The notes under the pieces are model-generated. The model saw nothing but the letters and a program-made list of their open reading frames with translations, did not search any database and was not told the origin of the DNA. From Actinomyces sp. ZJ308 (GTDB lineage: Bacteria; Actinomycetota; Actinomycetes; Actinomycetales; Actinomycetaceae), in NCBI RefSeq assembly GCF_011752065.1, contig NZ_JAAIJY010000002.1, forward strand, positions 124,001 through 188,000: a stretch of 64,000 bases of DNA, read 5' to 3'. A program made the position numbers and the translations under genes. This document shows, piece after piece, positions 15,957-24,473 of the stretch (its first letter is position 1; each line of letters begins with the position of its first letter).

Positions 15957-16659
15957 CCTCATGACTGCGGATCCGCGCGAGCAGCCGGGGGCGGCTGCGG
16001 TCACCGGAGCGCCGGTCGGCTCGGTGGGGAGAGCAGCGGCAGCCGGACGAGGGCTGGGTGGTCGAGTGCTCTCCCTGGTGCGGTTGCACCTCCTGGGCCT
16101 GCGGGGTGTTTTGCTCACCCTCCTCGGCCTTCTCCTCATTGCCGGCTCCTTCAGTCTCGTTACCGGCGATATCGTCCCGGTCAGCGGATTCCTTGCGGGG
16201 AGTTCCCTGGTCGGAGGCCTATCGGGGGTGATGGCCGAGCGCTCTGGCATCAACCGTCTGCTGGCCTCCCTGCCCGTCTCCCGGGCCGAGGTCGTCAACT
16301 CATACTGGGCAGCCGCAGTGCTGCTCCTCCTGGCCGCCTCGGTCCTCTACGCGGCCATTGGCCTCCCCTTGGGCGTACACCTGCGTGAGCTGCTCGTCCT
16401 TCCCCTCATCGTCATCGTCGGGCAGGCCCTAGGAATTCCTGTGTTCCTGCACTTCGGGCCTGGGCGCGGCATGCTCGTATGGCTGATCTCGATCCTTGTC
16501 GTAGGGGCGCTGGGCCTGGGGGTAGCCGGCTTCGGAGTGATCCGGGACCTCGCTCTGGGGACGACGACGGGCCGCGTCGTGCTCCTGGCCCTGGGGGCCG
16601 GCTCCCTCATCGGCCTGTGGGCGCTGAGCCATCGCCTCTACCTCGAGCAGGACCAGTGA
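15949..16659 (+). CDS. ABC-2 type membrane protein 1
   Basis: ATG 15949 overlaps the ATPase stop and is preceded by AAGGAGGCAGGCC; 236 residues. Residues 1-40 are a cytoplasmic Ala/Gly-rich segment, followed by six hydrophobic segments (for example VLLTLLGLLLIAGSF, LLLLAASVLYAAIGL, LLVLPLIVIVGQALG). The LASLPVSRAEVV motif, with a proline and the arginine-glutamate pair, recurs in the two sister permeases and is common in ABC-2 type subunits. It ends HRLYLEQDQ, like the ends of the paralogues. It should form the channel with the next gene products. Confidence 0.85.
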   Translation: MNDLMTADPREQPGAAAVTGAPVGSVGRAAAAGRGLGGRVLSLVRLHLLGLRGVLLTLLGLLLIAGSFSLVTGDIVPVSGFLAGSSLVGGLSGVMAERSGINRLLASLPVSRAEVVNSYWAAAVLLLLAASVLYAAIGLPLGVHLRELLVLPLIVIVGQALGIPVFLHFGPGRGMLVWLISILVVGALGLGVAGFGVIRDLALGTTTGRVVLLALGAGSLIGLWALSHRLYLEQDQ

Positions 16660-17375
16660 ACGCCATGACGACGGGGGCGGTGTCGGTGAACGGGCGGCAC
16701 ATCGGACGAACCACGACGACTGGGCCTTCCGGTCCCGGGAGCGATAGCGCTGAGATAGCGCCTGCCAGGGTGAGGGCGGTTGTGCGTCTCGACCTCATCG
16801 TGCTGCGCCATCGTGGTCCGCTGCTCCTCCTCCTGCCGCTGTCGTTCGCACTGTTCATCGGCGTGGACGTCCTGGTCGGTCGTCTTCAGGCAGTAGTGAT
16901 GATGGGGGTCGCCCCGGGGCTGTGCGTCCAGTACGCGCAGGGGGCCGTCGAGGCCGCTCACCGCATGGGACGCCTCCACGGAGCGCTGCCGCTGCGGCGC
17001 AGCGAGCTGGTCGGTGCCCGTTGGATCGAGGGGCTCGTCCTGGCATTCCTCTCCTGCCTGGTCTGCGTGCTGGTGGCCGCTCTCACCGGTGACTGGGGTG
17101 GCCTCATGGCCGGCCTGGTCATCATCTGCCTGTCCGTGGCCCTCGGACTGCCCCTGTTCCTGTGCCTGGCGCCGGAGAGGGCCCTGTGGGTGTGGGGGCT
17201 GTGCCTGGGGACGGGGGTCGGCGCCCTCTATGGCGGCACGTTGCTGCTGGCCGGCTCCGTGGCGGAGGTGCTGCGTGAGCCGACGCCCGCGGTACTGGCC
17301 GCCCTGGCCTGCCCCGCCCTCCTAGGCGCCTCCCTGCTGGTGGCTCTCCGCTGGTACAAGCGCCAGGACCACTGA
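16656..17375 (+). CDS. ABC-2 type membrane protein 2
   Basis: About 239 residues. GTG 16656 (GTGA overlap with the preceding stop) or ATG 16665 could be used; the overlap pattern of the operon favours GTG. Six hydrophobic segments are seen, including LLLLLPLSFALFIGV, LVLAFLSCLVCVLVAAL and LVIICLSVALGLPLFLC. It has GALPLRRSELVGARW where the first permease has LASLPVSRAEVV, so the two are paralogues. It ends LRWYKRQDH. The charged RxExV loop is probably the coupling element facing the ATPase. Confidence 0.83.
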   Translation: MNAMTTGAVSVNGRHIGRTTTTGPSGPGSDSAEIAPARVRAVVRLDLIVLRHRGPLLLLLPLSFALFIGVDVLVGRLQAVVMMGVAPGLCVQYAQGAVEAAHRMGRLHGALPLRRSELVGARWIEGLVLAFLSCLVCVLVAALTGDWGGLMAGLVIICLSVALGLPLFLCLAPERALWVWGLCLGTGVGALYGGTLLLAGSVAEVLREPTPAVLAALACPALLGASLLVALRWYKRQDH

Positions 17376-17417
17376 GACCCGGTGAGAAAGAAGTAAGAAG
17401 AAGTAAGGAGACCGGCC

Positions 17418-18226
17418 ATGTCCGAGTCCATGACCACGTCCGTAACCATTGGACGAGCTGTATCCGCCATGCCCGCTACCGCCGAGTCATCCAGGGGACG
17501 CGCTCCCGGTGCTCCTGCTGCGGTGCGGGGGACGGGCGCCCTGACCCGGTGGGAGGCGGTGCGCGCCGTGATGCGCTTGGAACTGGTTGTCTGGGATAAG
17601 TCGTACCTGGTGGCGATGATAGGGCTGCTGCTTGTTGCGCAGGCCGGCATTGCCGCAGACCGCTGGCTTGGGGCGGTGCTCCCGCTCCCGCTGGTGCTCG
17701 TCCTGGCGCTCCTCCCGCCATTCATCCTCCTGTCCCTCTGCTGGTCGGTGTGCCTGTCCCAGTGGGGGCCACCTCGCTCCACAGAGGCTCTGCGGCTCTA
17801 CGGGGCGCTGCCCGTGACTCGCGCCGAGGTGCTTGCCGGTCACTACCTGCTCATCCTGGCCTATGGGGGTGCCTCGGTCCTCTTAGCCGTCCTCAATCTC
17901 TTCGGGGCCCTCGGCGCCGCCGATCCCCTGGCCTGGGCGATAGCAGTGACGTGGGTGGTGTCAGTGATGGGGTCTGCGCGGCGATGCCCCCGGTGCTCGT
18001 CAGGTACCGCAGCGTCCTTGCGGGGATCGTAGTCATGATGGGGGTGTACACAGTCGTGGGCTCGCTCGCCGGGTTCCTCAAGGGCTCCGAGGCGGTATCC
18101 CTGCCCGCCGTCTCCCAGTCCGGGATGTTTCTGGGTCTGGCAGCTCTGCTCCTGGTGCTCGTCCCGGTGGGACTGGGCGCCTCATGGACGATTTGCCGCC
18201 GCGTCTACGTCCGGCAGGACCACTGA
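17418..18226 (+). pseudogene. ABC-2 type membrane protein 3, frameshifted
   Basis: The N-terminal frame (ATG 17418) gives five hydrophobic segments and the family loop LYGALPVTRAEVLAGHY. At a GGGG tract (17969-17972) it slips into SARRCPRCSSG and stops at 18032. The next frame from the same point reads VCAAMPPVLVRYRSVLAGIVV and ends CRRVYVRQDH at 18226, exactly like the ends of the two sister permeases. Adding one G restores a protein of about 269 residues. So either the gene is broken or the tract is misread in the assembly. It lies 42 bases after the previous gene, with AAGGAG before the ATG. Confidence 0.8.
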
Positions 18227-18299
18227 GGGCGTCGCCTGAGAGCACCAGTGGTGGTGGGGACCGGTGTCGTCCTGCTGGTCCGGCCCTCCTCATCGCCCT

Positions 18300-18337
18300 G
18301 GACCTGTCGCAGGTGCCGTGGCCGCTGTCGCACGTGC
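18300..18337. repeat. Intergenic copy of a kinase-gene segment
   Basis: These 38 bases match 6944-6981 in the histidine kinase gene with three mismatches. In the same reading direction they encode LDLSQVPWPLSHV, against LDLPQVPWPLSHV in the kinase. No longer homology is evident on either side and no kinase gene is nearby. The match lies between convergent genes. Confidence 0.5.
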
Positions 18338-18355
18338 AGGATGACAGAGGTGACG

Positions 18356-18398
18356 GATCGGTGCTGGATCCCTGCCGGATCACACGGTGCTGGGGCGC
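18356..18398. repeat. Dispersed 43-bp repeat, copy B
   Basis: Matches 14414-14456 at 38 of 43 positions. The final 19 bases overlap the last codons and stop of the GH20 gene on the minus strand, so that gene ends in repeat-derived sequence. It lies 18 bases after the kinase-like repeat. Confidence 0.6.
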
Positions 18399-20059
18399 AC
18401 AGCGGAGCCGAGCAGCCTCTCGCGCCGCCTCCACAGGGAGTAGGGCGCGGCGTCATCGGGGTTCCAGATCCTGCTGGCCATGGCCCGCAGCAGAGGGCGG
18501 ACGCCCTGGGCGACCTCTGCCTCGGTCTGCGCCTCGGGAACGTCGCACCAGATGGCGAATGACGCCCCCAGGTTCCAGTCGGGCTGCGGGTCCGGCCAGG
18601 CCTGCGGCCCGTGAACCCGGTGCTCGGGGAAGTGACCCGGCCGCCAGCCGTAGACCTCCTCCGCCGTGGGTATGCGGAAGTAGGGGTGACCCTCCTGGGC
18701 GAGCACGTAGTAGAAGCGGGTGTCGTTGACGTTGATGATGTCGTGCCCCTCGTCCACCAGAGTGCGCACGGTGGGGAAGGTGCGGTGCCCTCCGCTCCAG
18801 TAGGTGACGGTGACATCGGCGGGCAGGGTCTGGCTGGTCCCGGGAAGACTGAGCGCATCGTTCCAGACCCGTACCCGGTCCTTGCCCAGATCGTGCAGCT
18901 GGGTGGCCACTGTCTCCAGGTAGGCCACGTAGCCGTCGAGGACCGTCGCCTCGCTGCCGGCGCGGCAGTGGGCGCGGGCGTAGTCGAGCAGCTGAGGGAA
19001 GCGCTCGCCCATGTCCCGGTGGAACCGAGCGTCGTCCTCCTCGTCGTCGGCTCCGAGCGGGAACACCTCGTCACCGCCCAGGTGCCAGGACCGGGAGGGG
19101 AACAGCGGCGCGAACTCGTCAATGATGTCGGCGACCAGTGCCCGTGCGCCCGGCTGCGAGTAGTCCAGGATCCGGCGGCCCGCGGCGGTGTCGTCCACCC
19201 GCCACTGGGGATGGGCGTTCAGGACGGCCTCCATGTGGCCGGGCACATCGAAAGCCGGAATGATCTCCACGTGGTACCGGGCCGCGACGGCCACGAGCCG
19301 GGCCAGCTCCGACTGCGAGAGGTGCGCTGCGCTGACCACCTCGGGGTGCCGATGACTCTCCAGCCGGAAGCCCTCGTTCTCGGAGAAGTGCAGCTGAAGC
19401 TCATTGAGCTTGACCCATGACATCTCTCGAACCCGGTCCAGGAGCCAGTCCAGGGTGAAGTACTTGCGGGCGGCGTCGAGGTGCAGACCGCGAACCGGCC
19501 GCGACGGAGAGTCCTGCACGACGCCGGCCTCGACCCGGCCCTCCCCGGCCAGGCACTGCAGCAGGGTGCGGGTCCCGGAGAACACGCCGGCGGCCGTGGC
19601 GGCCGTGATCGTCACCTGCTGCGTCGTCACCTCCATCTCATAGCCCTCAGCACCGAGGGCCTCCCGGTCAGGGGTATGAGGCGCGACGACGAGCAGGATC
19701 CGTCCCTCCTGCCGGTCGGCCTCCTCGGACACGACCGAGACCACCGGGGGACGCTGCAGCAGTCCCAGGTCGTGCTCGCAGCACATGGCCCCGATCTCGG
19801 AAGCGAGCAGGTCGGCGGTATCCAGGAGGCCGCCGACCTCGTCGTCGTGCTGGGCGCAGGAGTCGTCATGGCCTGGGGCGCACCGGTCCGCGTCCGCCGT
19901 CGGCGACGACGTCGAGGTCACGATGACGGTGGAGGGACGCAGGCGGAACGGTGACAGCGCGCTCGGTTGGAAGGAGCGGACCGTTGGGATCACGCGGGCC
20001 ATTCCGGACAGGGACGGCGAGTCGGGTGCCCGGCCGGGGGAGGGCGGTTCGATTGTCAT
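18380..20059 (-). CDS. Beta-N-acetylhexosaminidase, glycoside hydrolase family 20
   Basis: 559 residues, no signal peptide visible, so probably cytoplasmic or released otherwise. The N-terminal GH20b-like domain (about 60-185) ends with AAGVFSGTRTLLQCL. The catalytic barrel starts VRGLHLDAARKYFT, includes LQLHFSENEGFRLES and IIPAFDVPGHMEAVL, and carries the catalytic pair in HLGGDEVFP (Asp330-Glu331). The Glu protonates the glycosidic bond and the Asp supports substrate-assisted catalysis by the acetamido group. The Trp-rich C-terminal part (RVWNDAL, YWSGGHRTF, LGASFAIWCDVPEA) lines the sugar pocket. It removes terminal GlcNAc/GalNAc from glycans, which fits an oral or mucosal habitat. It stands alone, divergent from tmk, and its stop lies in a repeat. 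Confidence 0.93.
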   Translation of the reverse strand: MTIEPPSPGRAPDSPSLSGMARVIPTVRSFQPSALSPFRLRPSTVIVTSTSSPTADADRCAPGHDDSCAQHDDEVGGLLDTADLLASEIGAMCCEHDLGLLQRPPVVSVVSEEADRQEGRILLVVAPHTPDREALGAEGYEMEVTTQQVTITAATAAGVFSGTRTLLQCLAGEGRVEAGVVQDSPSRPVRGLHLDAARKYFTLDWLLDRVREMSWVKLNELQLHFSENEGFRLESHRHPEVVSAAHLSQSELARLVAVAARYHVEIIPAFDVPGHMEAVLNAHPQWRVDDTAAGRRILDYSQPGARALVADIIDEFAPLFPSRSWHLGGDEVFPLGADDEEDDARFHRDMGERFPQLLDYARAHCRAGSEATVLDGYVAYLETVATQLHDLGKDRVRVWNDALSLPGTSQTLPADVTVTYWSGGHRTFPTVRTLVDEGHDIINVNDTRFYYVLAQEGHPYFRIPTAEEVYGWRPGHFPEHRVHGPQAWPDPQPDWNLGASFAIWCDVPEAQTEAEVAQGVRPLLRAMASRIWNPDDAAPYSLWRRRERLLGSAVRPSTV

Positions 20060-20297
20060 GGAGGCTCTTCCAAAGTCCTCTCACGTCTTGACCCCGCCTT
20101 CCTGAGCTCCTTTGAATCAGGGGCCGGCGAAGTCAGTGAGTGAGAACGGTGAGGGGTGGTGCGGCGGGGCCGGTGCGTCGTTGAGACGGGATCGGGGTCC
20201 CGGTGGGGACCTTGAGCGGTGCTCGATTCACTCCGGTCCCGGGGCCCGCGCCGACGCCATCCTCCACCACGACCGCCCGCCGCGCCAGTTCCTGCCT

Positions 20298-20330
20298 CAG
20301 TCGTGGCCCAGTCGTGGCCCAGTCGTGCTC
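20298..20330. repeat. Three tandem 11-bp repeats upstream of tmk
   Basis: CAGTCGTGGCC is repeated at 20298, 20309 and (with two changes near its end) 20320, about 50 bases before the tmk start. The phase of one helical turn suggests binding sites on one DNA face, or simple slippage. The rest of the 317-base gap between the divergent GH20 and tmk genes shows no gene. Confidence 0.5.
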
Positions 20331-20376
20331 CAGTCCTCCGGGCTGCGGCGGCCGCTCCGGCCGCTACGCTGGGGAC

Positions 20377-21153
20377 GTGACTCAGCCGCCCCCCGCCACG
20401 GCCCACCCCGGTCTGTTCATCTCCTTCGAGGGAGGCGACGGCGTCGGCAAGACGACGCAGATCCGCATCCTCGCCGACCTCCTGGCCGCCGCCGACGTCG
20501 ACCACGTCCTCACCCGTGAGCCGGGAGGCACGGAGCTCGGCCTCGAGATCCGGCGCCTCCTCCTGCACGGCGGGCACGTCGCCCCGCGCGCCGAGGCCCT
20601 CCTGTACGCCGCCGACCGCGCCCACCACATCGCCACCAGCGTGCGGCCGGCACTCGAGCGCGGTGCCGTCGTCCTGACCGACCGCTACCTCGACTCCTCG
20701 GTCGCCTACCAGGGGGCGGCCCGCTCACTCGGCCCCGAGGAGGTGCGTGACCTGTCCCTGTGGGCCACCGAGGGCCTCCTGCCGGATCTGACCATCCTCC
20801 TCGACGGCGACCCCGCCCTGGCCGAGCAGCGCGCCACCGGTCGCGGCGCCAAGGACCGCCTCGAGCAGGAGGGCGATGCCTTCCGCGCCGCCCTGCGCGA
20901 GCAGTTCCTCGTCCTGGCCGGGGCCGAGCCCGAGCGCTTCGTCGTCATCGAGGCCGACCGGCCCGTCGACCAGGTGGCCGACGACGTCATCGAGGCTGTT
21001 GCCAAGGTCATCACCGAGGCCGTGCGCCGCCGCAGCGTGCACCACCACGGGCAGGGCGGGGCCCACCAGGGCGTGCTCGTCGGGTTGGAGGCCTTCGTGG
21101 AGGCCGCCGCCCGTCGTCGTGCCGAGCAGCCGGACAAGGAGGCGCGGTCATGA
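20377..21153 (+). CDS. tmk: Thymidylate kinase
   Basis: Phosphorylates dTMP to dTDP for DNA synthesis. GTG 20377 gives VTQPPPATAHPGLFISFEGGDG and 258 residues. The P-loop is EGGDGVGKTT. The DRY motif is TDRYLDSSVAYQG, and the lid region contains ATGRGAKDRLE. The C-terminal 40 residues (RRRSVHHHGQGG onward) are a His/Arg/Ala-rich extension beyond the usual 210-residue enzyme. The stop overlaps the ATG of the delta-prime gene (ATGA), a common tmk-holB pairing in bacteria. No strong ribosome site is seen. Confidence 0.95.
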   Translation: MTQPPPATAHPGLFISFEGGDGVGKTTQIRILADLLAAADVDHVLTREPGGTELGLEIRRLLLHGGHVAPRAEALLYAADRAHHIATSVRPALERGAVVLTDRYLDSSVAYQGAARSLGPEEVRDLSLWATEGLLPDLTILLDGDPALAEQRATGRGAKDRLEQEGDAFRAALREQFLVLAGAEPERFVVIEADRPVDQVADDVIEAVAKVITEAVRRRSVHHHGQGGAHQGVLVGLEAFVEAAARRRAEQPDKEARS

Positions 21154-22466
21154 GCGTGTGGGACGACGTCGTCGGCCAGGCCAGGGCCGTGGACGCCTTC
21201 CAGGCCGCGGCCCTGGCCGCCCGGGACGTGGCCGAGCGGCGCGAGGCGAGCGCCGCCGCAGGGGGCGCTTCGGGGACTGCTGACATCACGGACATCGCCG
21301 ACGTCATCGACACCCCGGGACGCGGGGGAGCGGGGTCCTCGGCCGGGCTCGCCATGACCCACGCCTGGCTCGTGACCGGCCCGCCCGGATCGGGCCGTTC
21401 CAACGCCGCCCGCGCCTTCGCCGCCGCCCTGCAGTGCACCGGTCCGGTGCCCGGCTGCGGGCAGTGCAAGCCCTGCCGCGACGTCATGGCCGGATCCCAC
21501 CCCGACGTCGTGCGCCTGGCCACCGAGAGGCTCATCATCACCATGGATGAGGTCAAGACCCTCATCGGTGAGGCCCAGCGCCGCCCCTGGACCGGCCGCT
21601 GGCGCGTCATCCTCGTCGAGGACGCCGACCGCATGGCCGAGCGCACCACGAACGTCCTGCTCAAGTCCATCGAGGAGCCGCCGCCCCAGACCGTCTGGCT
21701 GCTGTGCACCCCCAGCGCCGACGACGTCCTGCCCACCATCCGCTCGCGCTGCCGCCTGGTGACGTTGCGGATCCCACCGGCCGACGCCGTCGCCGAGCTC
21801 CTGGTGCGCCGCGACGGCGCCGACCCCGAGCTGGCCGCCAGGGCCGCCCGGGCCAGCCAGTCGCATATCGGGCTGGCCCGGCACCTGGCCACCGACGCCG
21901 ACGCCTGGGACCGGCGCCGCCGCCTCCTGCTCGCCCCGGTCTCGCTGCGCAGCGTCGGCGACGCCGTCCTGGCCGCCGCCTCCCTGGTCGAGGCCGCCGA
22001 GTCCGAGGCCAAGGAGGCCACGACCGAACGTGACGCCCGCGAGAAGGCCGAGCTGACCCGCGCCCTCGGCCTGGAGAGCGACGGGAAGATCCCGGCGGCC
22101 CTGCGCGCCCAGATCCGCCAGCTCGAGGAGGACCAGAAGCGTCGTGCCAAGCGGGCCCGTACCGACGTCCTGGACCGGGCCATGATCGACCTGCTGTCCT
22201 TCTACCGCGACGTGCTCACCACCCAGATGGGCAGCAACGTCGAGCGCGTCAACCTCGACCTGTCCGACGCCGTCGACCAGGCCGCCCGCACGACGACCCC
22301 CGAGCAGTCCCTGGCCCGGATCGCCGCCATCGAGGAGTGCCGCACCCGCCTGCGCTCCAACGCCGCCCCGCTGCTGGCCGTCGAGGCCCTCATGGTCCAG
22401 CTGCGCCCTCAGGCCGCAGCGATCCCCCAGTCGAGCCGCGTCCTGGGGGCTGGTGCGCCTCGATAA
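21150..22466 (+). CDS. holB: DNA polymerase III delta-prime subunit
   Basis: Part of the clamp loader that places the sliding clamp on primed DNA. The 438-residue protein begins MSVWDDVVGQARAVDAF. It has a degenerate P-loop GPPGSGRSNAA (Lys replaced by Arg), as expected because delta-prime does not hydrolyse ATP. A zinc site CTGPVPGCGQCKPC holds four Cys. DADRMAERTTNVLLKSIEEPP and SRCRLVTLRIP (SRC motif) are clamp-loader landmarks. A 30-40 residue insertion between the start and the P-loop (Ala/Asp/Ile-rich, about 25-65) is unusual. The start overlaps the tmk stop. Confidence 0.93.
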   Translation: MSVWDDVVGQARAVDAFQAAALAARDVAERREASAAAGGASGTADITDIADVIDTPGRGGAGSSAGLAMTHAWLVTGPPGSGRSNAARAFAAALQCTGPVPGCGQCKPCRDVMAGSHPDVVRLATERLIITMDEVKTLIGEAQRRPWTGRWRVILVEDADRMAERTTNVLLKSIEEPPPQTVWLLCTPSADDVLPTIRSRCRLVTLRIPPADAVAELLVRRDGADPELAARAARASQSHIGLARHLATDADAWDRRRRLLLAPVSLRSVGDAVLAAASLVEAAESEAKEATTERDAREKAELTRALGLESDGKIPAALRAQIRQLEEDQKRRAKRARTDVLDRAMIDLLSFYRDVLTTQMGSNVERVNLDLSDAVDQAARTTTPEQSLARIAAIEECRTRLRSNAAPLLAVEALMVQLRPQAAAIPQSSRVLGAGAPR

Positions 22467-22516
22467 CGCCAGGGTATTCCCGATGCGATGGAGCCACGGG
22501 GAGAAGGGGGTACGGG

Positions 22517-22536
22517 CCGTCTCATCCCTGAGACGG
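22517..22536. terminator. Hairpin between holB and the first TAP gene
   Basis: CCGTCTCA (22517-22524), loop TCCC, TGAGACGG (22529-22536). It lies 50 bases after holB and 28 bases before the next start. It could end holB transcription or act on the following gene. Confidence 0.45.
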
Positions 22537-22564
22537 ATCACATACCGGGCGGTTAGTTCATACG

Positions 22565-24262
22565 ATGTTATTCATGGAGACGAAACAAGGACGGCTTAAG
22601 CGACATGGATACCGGAGTGCTGCCGTTTCCACGGTAGTGAGCAGGGGCGGGCCAGCCGGGAGTGCCCGGGGTGCCGGGCGTCGTCGGGTGTCTGCTGGGG
22701 TGCTGGCGGCTGTGGCGGGTGTGTGTCTGGGGGTGGGGGCCGGTGTGGTTCCTGCTGCTGCGGCGCCGGCTGCTCCTGCTGTTCCGGCTCAGGCGGCGGT
22801 GCCTGCGGGGTTGGAGTCGTTCTACAGCCAGAAGGTGGAGTGGTACGACTGCGGTGCTACCGGTGGGGTGGAGAGGTCGGCGGAGGCGACGGCGTTCAAG
22901 TGCGCCAAGGTCAGGGTGCCGCTGGATTACTCCAAGCCCGATGGTGAGACCATTGAGATCGCCATGAAGAAGCATGTGGCCACCGGTTCGGTGCGCCGGG
23001 GCAGCCTCTTCGTCAACCCCGGCGGCCCCGGCGGATCAGGGGTCAGTTTCCTTGAGACATCGGCGGAGACCACCTTCGCCGGGGTGCAGGGCGCCTACGA
23101 TATCATCGGTTTCGACCCCCGCGGTGTGGGGTCCTCGACGCCGATCACCTGCGCCTCGGGGGACGACATGCCTGCTGTCGCAGAGGCCGCCCCGGCCGAT
23201 GCTGGGACTGACGGCACGACCTTCGAGCAACGGGCGACTCGGATTGCCGCCCAGGCGAAAAAGCTGGAGGCCGACTGCGCCGCCAATACCAAACCGGCCG
23301 GGCTGCTCGACCACGTGGACACGGTCTCGGCGGCTCGGGACCTCGACGTCCTGCGGGCGCTGTCCGGCGATGAGAAGCTCAACTACGCCGGCTTCTCCTA
23401 CGGCACCTACCTGGGTGCCCACTACGCCGAGCTCTTCCCGGCCAACACCGGCCGCATGGTCCTCGATGGGGCCCTGGACCCCAGCCTGACCCACAGCGAG
23501 CGGAAAATGGGGCAGGCTCAGGGATTTGAGCGTGCACTGCGCAACTACGTCGAGTGGTGCCAGTCGGGTCAGAACTGTCCGCTCAGCTCTGACCCTGACG
23601 CTGCACTCCAACAGATCGGGGACCTCTTTGCCTCCGCCAATCGGACGCCGATCCCTACCTCGGACCCGAACCGTTCGCTGACGGGCACGGAGATCATGAC
23701 CGTTGTGCTGGTCTACCTCCGTGAGTACGAGGGCGCGTGGGGCGGTCTCAATGCTGCCCTGGACCAGGCCATCAACCAGAATGACGCCTCCCTCTTCAAG
23801 GAGGTGGTGGACTTGCTCGCCGCTCAACCCATGGTCGGCGAGGGCGCCTTTCAGGGGGTTACGTGCCTGGACTATCGGGTTGAGGGCGATATGACGACCT
23901 GGGCGGCGCAGAGCAAGGAGCTGGAGCGGGTCTCTCCCCGCTTCGGGCGCGGCTACGAGGGGGCCGACCTCGCATGCCAGTCCTGGGGGCACCACGGCAC
24001 TCAGGCCCCCAGGGCGCTCCGCGCCAAGGGCGCCGCACCGATTCTCGTCGTCGGGACGACCGGCGACCCGGCCACACCCTATGAGTGGTCCAAGTCCCTC
24101 GCTGACCAGCTGGAGTCCGGCCAGCTCCTCACCTGGGAGGGCAATGGGCACTCGGCTTATGGCAATGCCGGCCGAGGCCCCTGCGTCACCAACGCGGTCG
24201 ATACCTTCCTGCTCACCGGCACCATGCCCAAGAAGGACCTGACCTGCCACGGTCAGGAGTGA
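22565..24262 (+). CDS. Secreted TAP-like alpha/beta hydrolase (peptidase), copy 1
   Basis: 565 residues from ATG 22565; ATG 22574 is an alternative start. A long N-region rich in Arg/Gly leads to a signal peptide (GVLAAVAGVCLGVGAGVVP, cleavage near AAA-AP). The catalytic serine is in GFSYGTYLGAHY (Ser278); the acid is in VGTTGDPATPYEW and the His in WEGNGHSAYG. LFVNPGGPGGSG forms the oxyanion region. The C-terminal TAP-like domain matches Streptomyces tripeptidyl aminopeptidases. It should cleave peptides outside the cell. It is the first of three tandem paralogues, and its first coding segment (22678-23032) is almost identical to that of copy 2. Confidence 0.92.
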   Translation: MLFMETKQGRLKRHGYRSAAVSTVVSRGGPAGSARGAGRRRVSAGVLAAVAGVCLGVGAGVVPAAAAPAAPAVPAQAAVPAGLESFYSQKVEWYDCGATGGVERSAEATAFKCAKVRVPLDYSKPDGETIEIAMKKHVATGSVRRGSLFVNPGGPGGSGVSFLETSAETTFAGVQGAYDIIGFDPRGVGSSTPITCASGDDMPAVAEAAPADAGTDGTTFEQRATRIAAQAKKLEADCAANTKPAGLLDHVDTVSAARDLDVLRALSGDEKLNYAGFSYGTYLGAHYAELFPANTGRMVLDGALDPSLTHSERKMGQAQGFERALRNYVEWCQSGQNCPLSSDPDAALQQIGDLFASANRTPIPTSDPNRSLTGTEIMTVVLVYLREYEGAWGGLNAALDQAINQNDASLFKEVVDLLAAQPMVGEGAFQGVTCLDYRVEGDMTTWAAQSKELERVSPRFGRGYEGADLACQSWGHHGTQAPRALRAKGAAPILVVGTTGDPATPYEWSKSLADQLESGQLLTWEGNGHSAYGNAGRGPCVTNAVDTFLLTGTMPKKDLTCHGQE

Positions 24263-24473
24263 GTCGTCGGGGGAGCCGTCGGCCTCCCGGCGGTTCCCCA
24301 CTGAGGAGTGTCAAGGAGCTCCGCGGGGACCCGTGAGAGCCTCATCGGGGTCTCATCGGAGACTCAAGGCCGTGGGTGGGAGCGCCGGAACCGGGTGCTC
24401 CCACCCACGGTTCTCCTCTCATTTCCTCCCAATCCTCCGGCGCACTCCGCTGTCGGTTTGTAATATAAATGTT

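Noticed and set aside
20760-21149. An in-frame extension of holB upstream of 21150
   Set aside because: It lies within tmk and translates to Arg-rich shadow sequence; the ATG at 21150 overlaps the tmk stop and begins with the conserved MSVWDDVVGQ.
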